64,000 nt of DNA from Lepas anatifera (taxonomy: Eukaryota > Arthropoda > Thecostraca > Lepadidae), in the NCBI GenBank assembly GCA_034440635.1, contig JAOTON010002130.1, positions 568,501 to 632,500 of the forward strand. Direction: 5' to 3'. A program made the translations under genes and the position numbers. Below are positions 11,477 through 21,410 of the stretch, in pieces. Each line of letters starts with the position of its first letter. Positions within the stretch are counted from its first letter, which is position 1. The notes under the pieces are model-generated. The model saw only the letters and a list, made by a program, of their open reading frames with translations. It was not told the DNA's origin and made no database searches.

Positions 11477-13175
11477 CGGGGTGTGACGCGCCCGGGGCCC
11501 CAGTCAACCTTGGGAGGAACTTTGTCGCATCGCCGCGGATACATCTTTTCTAGCCCTCCGACGGCCGCCACCTCTTCCGACTTCAGACGGTTAGAGTCGG
11601 CGTCTGTCGTCGGTGGCTCTGGTGATGAGGTCCGCGGCGATACTGATGACTGCCTTACGGGCCCTTTGTTACCTGGTCGGTAACCGTATTGGATCGGGTC
11701 AGATCTGTCCTGCACCTCCCAGTATGTAGCTCCTGTTTGTTTTTGTTTTCTTATTTAGTTGATTATTTTTAGTTCCTGTCCTCTTTTTACGCTTCAGTTA
11801 TTGGTCCCGCAGTTATTTGCCTTCTTCGGCATTTTATGGGTGTAAGGCGCCCACTCGAGGCCTATCTCGAGCCCCAGCGACGAGGTTGACGGGATCCTGG
11901 GGGTTGAGGTCCCCCTCGGGTGGGTCAGTCCCGAGGGCTCCAACACGCCCCCTTTGGCCCAGATATCTCGACCAACCGGGGGGTAAGCCGTCCGTAGGCT
12001 GCCGCGGGCGGCCCAGCTGCGCGGCAGTGTCTACGGGCGCTGTCGCTCGGTCCAGCTGGGCAGGGGGGATTATGTTTCGGGCGTGCGGCGCGGCGCCCTT
12101 TGCGGTGGGGACTGTGATAGTTCTTGCTGGGCGCGACGCGGGCCGGGGTTTCGGAAACCGTCGATTTGCGAGACCCCGGCCTTTTGCGCGCGCCTGGTGG
12201 ACCGCAGTCTCCGCTGCGTGATGGGTGCCGCGTTTTGCTTCTCCCGACTCATGGCCCTGCCGGCCCACTGGGCTGATGGCGTCAAGGGGTGGGTGCGTTC
12301 TGATCGGAGGGGTTACGTGAGTATCTCTCGCCCCTCTGAGACGGGCGCACCTGCCCCCGTAGGCACTGTACCAGCCCCCGGGCCCAGCTATTGACAGCTG
12401 GTAACCCGGGGGGCCGAAGGTAAATTTATCTCTCATGGCGTTATCTCAGGTTCCCACTTCGACTGCACAGACCTCACGGATTTTGACCTCTGCTTCGAAC
12501 CGGACCACCTCACGCACGCTTTCTGATACCGCCGCTGTGAATAACTTTTCGGATGATGCGACTGTCTCGCGAAAAAACCCGTCCAGTCTACCCTCCTCCC
12601 CGAGTCAGCACGGGTGCTGCTAGTAGCGATAGAAAATGGCCACAAAATGAACCCCTTTCAAACCGCCCAGGCTCTGTCGAAATTTAGAACAGTTTCTAAT
12701 GCGCTTCGAATCTCGGAAACCTAAATCGAAGTGACCATGTCTACCAAAAACAGAGACAGCCGATCTTCCGGCCCCTGAGTCACTAACGTATAAAAGTAGA
12801 GATTCGGACCACTCGATCCCATTCACTGTTAGGCTACACCCGACAAAAATACGGAAAGGGGTGTCATCTCAACGGAGCTGTTGGAGAGTTTGACGGACGA
12901 CGAAATACTCGAGGGTATGAATGAGCAGGGAGTTGTGAGTGTGAGGAGGATGAACAGGAGAGCGAAGGGAAAGTTGGTAGTTACCAACACCATCGCACTT
13001 GCGTTCCGAGACAAGAAGCTACCAGAGAGGGTTCGCGTGGGATGGAGATATGTAGCTGTCCGTAGATATGTGCCTGACCCCACTCGTTGCTTTCGCTGCC
13101 AGCGATATGGCCAAGTAGCCAAATCCTGCAAAGGGAAAGAAAGGTGTGCGAAATGCTCAGTCTTGGAGGAGCGTG
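11477..13175 (+). mobile_element. LINE 5' region and ORF1 with zinc knuckle (degenerate)
   Basis: A GC-rich leader (about 11700-12434) precedes an ATG at 12435, opening a Ser/Thr-rich frame of 62 codons. After frame breaks, 12881-13175 encodes ESLTDDEILEGMNEQGVVSV and later RCFRCQRYGQVAKSCKG, then CAKC. This is an ORF1 (gag-like) protein ending in zinc knuckles. In the first knuckle (Cys-x2-Cys-x4-X-x4-Cys) the ligand His is replaced by Gln, and the second is cut off after CAKC. The sequence then runs into AT-rich low-complexity DNA. It may belong to the same LINE family as the opposite-strand fragment just left of it. Confidence 0.7.
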
Positions 13176-13179
13176 TATA

Positions 13180-13310
13180 TGATAACTGTTACTATAACAG
13201 TACTATACTATATTTGTATACTATAATTGTACTTGTATTAAGATATATATGTATAAGATATACTATAATTGTAATTGTAATTTATTATACAATACTATAA
13301 TTGTATACAA
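13180..13310. repeat. AT-rich low-complexity tract
   Basis: TATACTATAATTGTA-like motifs repeat irregularly between the LINE ORF1 break and the 31-bp array. Confidence 0.7.
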
Positions 13311-13836
13311 ATAACTTAGGAGCGCTGGACTATCGTGTTTACCTCTTAGGGAGCGCTGGACTATCGTGTTTACCTCTTAGGGAGCGCTGGACTATTGCGT
13401 GTTTACCTCTAAGGGAGCGCTGGACTATCGTGTTTACCTCTTAGGGAGCGCTGGACTATCGTGTTTACCTCTAAGGAAGCGCTGGACTATTGTGTGTTTA
13501 CCTCTAAGGGAGCGCTGGAATATCGTGTTTACCTCTTAGGGAGCGCTGGACTATCGTGTTTACCCCTAAGGGAGCGCTGGACTATTGCGTGTTTACCTCT
13601 AAGGGAGCGCTGGACTATCGTGTTCACCTCTTAGGGAGCGCTGGACTATCGTGATTACCTCTTAGGGAGCGCTGGACTATTGTGTTTACCTCTAAGGGAG
13701 CGCTGGACTATCGTGTTTACCTCTAAGGGAGCGCTGGACTATCGTGTTTACCTCTAAGGGAGCGCTGGACTATTGCGTGTTTACCTCTAAGGGAGCGCTG
13801 GACTATTATGTGTTTACCCCTATATTGCGTATTTAC
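13311..13836. repeat. 31-bp minisatellite (GGAGCGCTGGACTATCGTG type), 17 units
   Basis: Regular units of 31-33 bp contain GGAGCGCTGGACTATCGTG and TTTACCTCTTAG. Variants with ACTATTGCGTGTTTACC share 19 bases with the 2799-3608 unit, so the two arrays are related families although 9.7 kb apart. Confidence 0.95.
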
Positions 13837-14122
13837 CCTATATTTACCCCTATTAACCGCTTTCTTAGTTCAAAACCCATTTTAAAAGTGGGACACTAAA
13901 GGGAGATACTCGAAAAAAATTATTATTGAGGTGTCTTGCTATTTGAAAAATCCTGATTGTGAAATTGTCAATTATTTGTATAGCTTCGGCAAAATTTTGG
14001 GAGGTCACTCACTTATTATCGAAATAGGTTATCAGTTCCGATAAATTGCTGAAACCTTCACCCATCTCTTTTGGAAAACTATTTAAAGTAGAAAAGTAAT
14101 GTTGTTTCCAGAAAATCTGCCG

Positions 14123-14352
14123 CCCCTGTAGCTCAGTCGGTAGAGCGTCGGGCTCCGGCTTGCTGCTCAGAAGCATGCAGTGGCAGTGCATGTCCAGGCT
14201 TGGGATCATTTCCCCTGAGACGCTCCGGCACTGAATAGTTTACCCGACGTACAGGTGGGCTGGCAACCGACTGGTGAGAAGGTGACCTAAACGGGGCGGC
14301 CGTCCCTGTGCTTTGTGGGACGTTAAACTTTGGCTTCTAAATTATCCCTTCA
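14123..14352 (+). mobile_element. tRNA-derived SINE
   Basis: The head GCCCCTGTAGCTCAGTCGGT followed by AGAGCGTCGG is a tRNA A-box region. The B-box is diverged (GGGATCATTTCCC) and lies too far downstream for a tRNA. The body ends with GGTGACCTAAACGGGGCGGC and GGGACGTTAAACTTTGG, a 3' end similar in style to other SINEs in the window. No clear target duplication was found. A functional tRNA is rejected because anticodon and acceptor stems do not form. Confidence 0.8.
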
Positions 14353-14765
14353 TTGTGGGAGTTGCTCGTTCGGGTGGTGGGGTCGGGGTCTCCGTGACAA
14401 GTCCCTTGAAGACTTTAGTGAGAGTCCGACTCCAGCAGCCGTACTGGTAACAAGTTTGACAAAATGTATTTAAAAAATGTTTTTTTTAATGAAAATGTCT
14501 GTTCTCCTGTATTTGTATTTGAATTAATTTTTAAAGCCCTTAAAAACTACAAGATGAATTAGTTTGCCCTAGAAGCGGGAAAAACATGATTACTCAAGTC
14601 TTCAGCCGTTTCGTACCTTGGGTCTTGAGTCGTTTTCTGCTTCAGCCCCAGGATGATGAATTTTTTGCGTCAGATAGGTCACGTGACCCAGGTATGAAAA
14701 CCCCTAGGGTTCTGATTGGTCAATTTTGATTTCTTTTAAACCCTATATTTCTTTATTATATTATG

Positions 14766-15331
14766 TACTATATTTCTATATTAACTCTGGTCTTAGAAAG
14801 GGAGCGTGGCTGAGGGAAGCAGGAGTTGACTGTGAACAGGTTGAGACTTTCCAGAATTCCTTATTAGGACCGTGGACTCTCCCAGAGCCTCAGGTGGACA
14901 CCAGTCTGCTTGTTAAGACCAAGGATCTGCCGCCTGGTGCGGTCCGGCAGATTTTCTGGGAACACGTCAATGACATGTATTCAGGTTTTGAGGTCTACTA
15001 TACAGACGGATCTAAGACGGAGAGCGGTGTCGGATGTGCGTATGTAAGTCATGGAATTGAAAAACGTTATACACTCCCTGTGACAGCATCCGTCTTTACT
15101 GCTGAACTTAACGCTATCTTCCGAGTTTTAGACCAGGTGTTGCGGTCGAGGAGACGCAAATACGTTGTATTTACTGACTCGCTGTCGTCTTTGCAAGCAC
15201 TAACATCATTTGATTTTCATCCCTCATCGTCATATATTCTGGAACTCATTCGGAATAAGATTCACAGAGCACACTGCCAACAAAAACAATTAACACTGGC
15301 ATGGGTGCCCAGCCACGTGGGAGTGCCTGGC
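14766..15331 (+). mobile_element. LINE RNase H domain fragment (Jockey/I type)
   Basis: A continuous open frame covers the end of the RT connection (REAGVDCEQVETFQNS, LGPWTLPEPQVD) and most of an RNase H domain. Visible catalytic positions are the Asp of YYTDGSKTESGVGC, the Glu of TAELNAIFRVL and the Asp of VVFTDSLSSLQAL. The C-terminal LAWVPSHVGVPG is cut before the last catalytic Asp by a hAT-like copy at 15332. The frame is clean, so this is younger than most fragments here. It lies about 360 bp upstream of the second SOSS-B exon. Confidence 0.85.
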
Positions 15332-15530
15332 GTGCCCCCTGATCGACCCTCGGCGCTCCATGAAATTTCGCTTCCCACCCCTCTTTCCACCCCCCAGGAT
15401 GCGAAGATCGGCGCCCACCGATAGGATTTTGCGCCCACCCGACAGGTTTTGCCGGTCAAAGGTGGCGCCCCCTGGTTCGGATACCCCCCCGAAGGAGTCC
15501 CCCGATTGGCAATCTTGGATCCGCCTATGC
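15332..15530 (-). mobile_element. Degenerate copy of the CAGAGGCGGATCC hAT-like MITE
   Basis: In reverse orientation it shares GGATCCAAGATTGCC, GACCGGCAAAACCTGTC, GGGTGGGCGCAAA and TTCGCATCCTGGGG with the element at 31438-31665, which has an exact target duplication. The right end GGATCCGCCTATG is clear, the left end is eroded, and no duplication is recognisable. It interrupts the RNase H fragment. Confidence 0.7.
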
Positions 15531-15622
15531 GACCATAAGTCGTGGCAGAGAAGCCCATCAAAACATTTGTATGAAATAGTGTAAGGATTTTTTTGGTGGG
15601 GGGGGGACCAAAGTTGCCCTAA

Positions 15623-15868
<246 letters not shown>

Positions 15869-15910
15869 TAGACTTCACATGTAGAACCGGCTGCTTTTGG
15901 CGGGCTCTCA

Positions 15911-16440
15911 TTGGTAAAATGAGAGCGGCTCCGTCATGATAGACACCTCAAATGAGAGCGGCTCCGTCACGATAGACATCTCAAATGAGAGCGGCTTCGT
16001 CATGATAGACATCTCAAATGAGAGCGGCTTCGTCATGATAGACATCTCAAATGAGAGGGGCTCCGTTATGATAGACATCTCAAATAGTGAGAGCGGCTCC
16101 GTCATGATAGACATCTCAAATAATGAGAGCGGCTCAGACATGATAGACATCTCAAATAATGAGAGCCGCTCCGTCATGATAGACATCTCAAATAATGAGA
16201 GCGGCTCCGTCATGATAGACATCTTAAATGAGAGCGGCTCCGTCATGATAAGCATCTTAAATAATGAGAGCGGCTCCGTTATGATAGATATCTCAAATAA
16301 TGAGAGCGACTCCGTCATGATAGACACCTCAAATGAGAGCGACTCCGTCATGATAGACATCTCAAATAATGGGAACGGCTCCATCATGGTAGACATCTCA
16401 AATGAGATCGCCTCCGTCATGATAGACATCTCAAATAACA
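15911..16440. repeat. 33/36-bp tandem array, open on both strands
   Basis: About 16 units contain GAGAGCGGCTCCGTCATGAT and AGACATCTCAAAT, with or without an extra AAT. All length differences are multiples of three, so both strands stay open: + strand frame 15936-16595 with SGSVMIDISN repeats, - strand 15908-16441 with FEMSIMTEPLSL repeats. No start context, signal peptide or splice site supports translation. The array starts about 110 bp after the second SOSS-B exon. Confidence 0.9.
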
Positions 16441-16818
16441 TGTTATTTCAAACGGTTCGTTTTTCGTGGGCTCATTTAGCGGAGCCGGAGTTAGTTGTTA
16501 GTTGTTTGCTAGTTGTTTGCGTCACGTATACAATTTTGGACCCGTGCTCCTTTTTTCTGGCTGAGCCCAGAAGGGCCCAAACTTTTCACGTCTAATTTGT
16601 CTTGGCTACTGACAAGGAAAGCGTGTCAACCAACATTCTTCCGGTTTCCAAATCTTTCCTTAAAAAGATAAGAACAAAACTGTGTCCACTTCACTTTCAA
16701 TTCCTCTCAAATGGCATTCACCGGCGATGCCGGGCGAGAATGAAAGATAAAAATTCGACAAAACTATTAGGAGGTGCAACATGTTTGTGTTGGAAGGCTG
16801 TTTGCGGCTTGGGGACGT

Positions 16819-17804
16819 TTAACCCTCGCCCCGGTGGGAGTGTTTGAATACCCCCAAGGGTTTTTTTCGGCGGCACGAAAAAACGGCGGTGCGAAGCGCC
16901 ACCGTGCCCAGCACACCTTATCTTTGATTGATTCCGCAACTTCTCCCAAAATTTTAAGTTTGGGTCATCTCAGGTCGGGTCAAAAGTGCAGGTCAAATGC
17001 CCTCACTTAAAAAAGTTTAATGTGGCATAAGTACGAAATGGGTAAACCTATCGGATTAAATGACCTACTAACTAACTAACTAACCTAACCTAGCCTAACC
17101 TATCGGATCCGGGGTTTTTCATATCGATGACCTAAGGTCAAGTTCGGACCATGACCTCTCCATTGGAAATACATGAAAAAAACAGAAATTTGACTGTATT
17201 TGTGTAAAAAAACTGGTAATACCTTCATATTCTTAAAATCGAACCACTCTGGGCCCCTTTCCAGGCTCATGTTGCAAGTTTTGATCTGTGACCTCTGAGA
17301 GGTTATCTGGAGCTACTTAAGCAGTTTTGAGACTTAGTCAATAACTTTGCGTGAAATGATGATACAACTTTTATTTTCATACCATTGCGTTTGTATTGCT
17401 ATTGCAAGTCGATTGATATGCATATTGGCCATGCTAGGTCAAAAAGTGACCTTGACCTAACGTGAGGTCAGGTCATTTTTTGTTTTTGACCTAGTATGCT
17501 CACATTATATATCGTTCCATTCGCCGTGACGAGGGGGAGCAAATGGTGCCTACATAATGATTCTACCTCGTTTCTGTCGGATGCTAGAGCCCAAAAACTT
17601 TGCTCAAATGCCAACTTCTTTCACCTGTCATGACCTCAATATTAAACTGAGCCAAAAAGTGACCGATGTAGTTTCTTCATGAATTTGTATGGCACCAACT
17701 TTCGTGTTTTTTTCGCTATCCCGCATATGGGCCGAGTTCGAGGGGGTGCAAACACTCCCCAGCAGGGCGAAGGTGGCTCAGGAGGCCCAGCAGGGTGCGG
17801 TTAA
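16819..17804. mobile_element. TTAA-flanked transposon, piggyBac-like non-autonomous
   Basis: TTAA at 16819-16822 followed by CCCTCGCCCCGGTGGGAGTG; the right end reads GCAGGGTGCGG before TTAA at 17801-17804. Inverted, the right end shows ACTCCCC and TGTTTG blocks matching the left but carries about 30 extra terminal bases with GCCACCTTCGCCC. TTAA duplications with CCC/GGG ends are typical of piggyBac. The interior holds AGGTCA-type motifs, TAACCTAACC repeats and no transposase. It is related to 30145-31170 and 29264-30148. Confidence 0.75.
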
Positions 17805-17850
17805 ATGGTGGCATTTGATAGCAGGAGGGGGCACCACTATCAGTGGCGGA

Positions 17851-18364
<514 letters not shown>

Positions 18365-18699
18365 AAACCTGAAGAACGGATTCAGGGCACAAGTTACATC
18401 CTGCCGGCCGGCGTACCCACCGCTTAGATTTTCGTGTTTTGCTCGCCGATATGGGTCCCCCAGCCAAGCGGCCGGATTCGCCCCTGCCTCCCCAACTTGA
18501 ACATAGTTCCGACGTCCCTGGGGGAGTTGGGAGGGCGGTGCTGCAGGACTCGAGCCTTCCCCGTCATTCGAAACAGCCTGTCTATGCATTAACCATAGGA
18601 ATTCCCTCAGGAGTGTAACTTTGTATACCTTTAGGGGTGCGCGAGCACCCTTAAAACTTTTGAAAGCACCCCTAAACTTCCAAAAGCACCCCTAAAAAT

Positions 18700-19085
18700 A
18701 ATGTTAAGTCACTAGGTACCCTCTGGAGGTCAAACCACTGGTGGGAGGTCACTATGTTCCATATAGCGGAGAAAGTCCTGGTATTTCCTACCTAATGATT
18801 TTTTTCCTGATCTCAATTGTTCTAATGGCGTTAGAGCTATGCTCAGGTTTCTGAAGGATTGTATATTTTACTGTAAATAGCCTATCGTGACATAACTTGC
18901 CCTCTGTAGGTCAAAACATAGACCGGAGCGCTTAAACATGCCAAGTAAAATCTTACTGAATTCGCATGATCTTTCTTATACACTCTGCAGCTTTGCGATA
19001 CCTTCCATATTTTCGGAGTTAGGGGGCATTGATGGCCCCCGGTGGGGCGAAGGTGGCGACGGACCCCCGTTGGGGTGCGGGTTAA
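18700..19085. mobile_element. Truncated TTAA element, right half
   Basis: Colinear with 30800-31170, including GGAGGTCAAACCACTGG, CATATTTTCGGAGTTAGGGG and ATGGCCCCCGGTGGGGCGAA. It ends GGGTGCGGG next to TTAA at 19082-19085. The left half is missing. Confidence 0.75.
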
Positions 19086-20030
19086 ATGCTACTGGAAATG
19101 ACATGGTTTGGTGATTCAATGTGACGGGAACATCTTTATTTTCAAAAGATGTACGATGATTCAAACAACCATACATGACATTTAGGTACACGAGGTAAGT
19201 TCATTTCCAAAGGGACAATAATGTGAATTCAAAATAGGGGAGGGCAACCCCCTATTCCTGTGCTTGTGTGTTAAAATGCTTCAATTCTAGGTTGACTGCT
19301 TGATTTTGATTTTTCAAATGTTTTTATGTTAAAGTTGCAAGTCAATTAGACTATGAGTTACGATAGCATAGCTCCACAGTGACGCCTAGTGTTATATATA
19401 TATATATATGAGGCTAAAAGTAGTATCTGCATTTCGAAAGCCATTTTTTTCTTTCTTTGATATGAAAGACTACTATCATATGTCAAAACGCTTTCAAGAG
19501 AATTTTTAATTTCACTGTACTACGGGTCGAGGTCATCGTTATAAAACTAGGTCATGAGGTCACCAAGCATTTTTTGCTTGAATTTCAAAATTGAAGATAG
19601 CCAAAATGCTGCCCGTAGAATTTACATCCTAAAACTATATTTTTTTAGAAAACATTTGAAAACTTTTGGAGCTATAGGCATTCTAATCAAGGCCTGTATA
19701 ATGACCTTCAGAAATTTCCGGAGGCCATTTCTCCCAAACCATTTTTCAAATAATTTTTGGGTGCCATGAGTGGATTCTACGCCCTTGCGAATCACCATAT
19801 ACCAATTTTGGGGGAAATCGAAATTAGTAGGGTTTTATGCCTTGATCGATTTACGGTGGACCCTGGTAGAGAGTTGAATGCTGCTGGCGCGCTATATAAA
19901 GGATCTGCTCCCAGATTCCGTTCTAATTTGTGGGAGATACAGATGGGCATCCTGCCGTGTTGGTCGATGTTCACGCCGAGTCACTATGTGGTTCACCGAC
20001 TACCATCACCCGTTTTAGTAGGCATCACAG

Positions 20031-20150
20031 ACCTTGTCAGAGATGCTGTGCGGGAGCTGGGGTGGCTGCCCGCGTGCCCGCCCGCGAGATACTGCGCCAT
20101 CTCACGGGCGGGCAGCCACCCCAGCTCCCGCACAGCATCTCTGACAAGGT
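20031..20150. repeat. Perfect inverted repeat, 43-bp arms
   Basis: The arm 20031-20073 (starting ACCTTGTCAGAGATGCTGTG) is the exact reverse complement of 20108-20150, with a 34-bp spacer that itself pairs partly (CCGCGAGAT/ATCTCACGG). On the - strand the sequence encodes LINE-like VRDAVRELGWLPA, so it is an inverted duplication inside an RT fragment. Confidence 0.95.
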
Positions 20151-20395
20151 CACATGGTCACACCTGGTCACGCCTCCGACGGCCGCTACTGACACGCGCG
20201 GAAAAGTTTTTGTTCTTTTGAACTCTGTGTAAGCACTGAGCACTACAGCTTCGGTATACACTGATGCAGTACCGCAAGGAGGAGAGAGTGAGACTGTCGG
20301 CAAGAGGCTTCACGGTTTCACGAGGAAGACGGCGACGAGCACGAAGGAGACCGAGAGGAGCCCAGAGCACGCACCCACCATTATGGGTCATTCCA
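20108..20395 (-). mobile_element. LINE RT C-terminal fragment
   Basis: On the - strand: PLADSLTLSSLRYCISVY, then HRVQKNKNFSARVSSGRRRR and, after a frame change, VRDAVRELGWLPAR. The order 'LRYC, RVQK..N..AR...GRR..D, LRELGWL' is characteristic of the region following the catalytic RT motifs in LINEs. It is broken and embedded in the foldback element. Confidence 0.7.
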
Positions 20396-20994
20396 CCATA
20401 AATAGACCAAACATTTCGTAAAATAAACTCTTCTATTTTTTATTCTCTCCAAAATTGGTACCAAGGGGATTTCGAAGGTGTAGGATCTAACCATGGCGTC
20501 AAGAAAAATTATGAAAGTTTTATATGACAGATATAGCTTCCGACATTTTTTGGGAGTAACCATGTAGGCATTGTTTTGAAAGCCTATAGTTCTGCCTTTT
20601 TAAATGATCGTGACGATATTTGACGTTTTTGTTCACCATTTATCATATTTCAATTTGGCTATCTTCGATTTTTATATTTCTGCAAAATTGACCTCATGAC
20701 CTCGTGACCTAGTTTTTGAATGGTGACCTTGACCCGCAGTACAATGAAATTTATAAATTCGTGTGATAGGATGTTTACGTTTGGCAATTCTCTTTTAGTT
20801 GAAATAATAAAAATATGGCTTTAGCACAAAATATACTAATTTTTACTTCCGAAACATGACACTAGGTGTCGCCATGGGGCTGTGCCGTCGTTACTCGTGG
20901 TATGGTTAATGCCAGTGACGGCAGAACGTCCGAATTTAAAGGGGCACCATGGACTTTTCAACCCATTTCTTTCTAGTCAACGCCATAGGGTGTG

Positions 20995-21060
20995 TTAACC
21001 CTTGCACGCACAGGGGGTTGTTGCAACCCCCGCAGGTTTTTCAAGGATTTGAAACAAGCT
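20995..21060. mobile_element. TTAA element left end (partial)
   Basis: TTAA at 20995-20998 followed by CCCTTGCACGCACAGGGGG, then TTGCAACCCCCGCAGG. It resembles the left ends of the TTAA elements here. No partner right end was found. Confidence 0.45.
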
Positions 21061-21410
21061 TCTTAACCCATTTCCTCCCAGCGGGTCATTTTTGTCCTCT
21101 GACTTTGACAGGCTGCAGAATCGGTACCAGTGGAGTGATGTTTGTGTTTCTGATATGATTGTGTGTTTTAGAGCGTGGACAAGCCCAATAATGCATCCAT
21201 AAGTTCCTAGAGTTTCATGAAACGATTTTGGTAGAACTTAATTTGGCGAGGTTTTGCCCGACCTGAAGTAGCTTCACAAATTTTGTTTCTGGCGGTAATA
21301 TATGGAAAGGCGAGAAGAGTTTGCATGCTTGACATTAAGCCGAGACCGCTAGGAGTCAGATGGTGAAGAAATAGCAAAATTCGCTGGAAAGGCTTTGATT
21401 CACGGCTAAG

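Larger units (their letters stand above)
19346..20909. mobile_element. Foldback element with about 500-bp inverted arms
   Basis: The sequence from about 19346 to 19845 can be matched by eye to the reverse complement of about 20405-20909. Shared landmarks include CACCTAGTGT/CGCCTAGTGT, TTTCATTGTACTGCGGGTC, AACTAGGTCACGAGGTCA, AACTATAGGC and TACCAATTTTGG. The right outer end sits at TTAA 20906-20909 and the left at a decayed TTAG. AGGTCA half-sites recur in both arms. The 560-bp middle contains a LINE fragment. It could be a foldback or two head-to-head TTAA elements. Confidence 0.7.

Noticed and set aside
10588..12436. Several GC-rich frames on both strands (up to 200 codons at 11834-12436 -)
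   Set aside because: They lie in LINE leader and RNase H sequence; only the - strand RNase H frame and the + strand ORF1 carry recognisable motifs.
14123..14230. Functional tRNA gene
   Set aside because: The A-box is good but the anticodon and acceptor stems are absent and the B-box is displaced; it fits a SINE.
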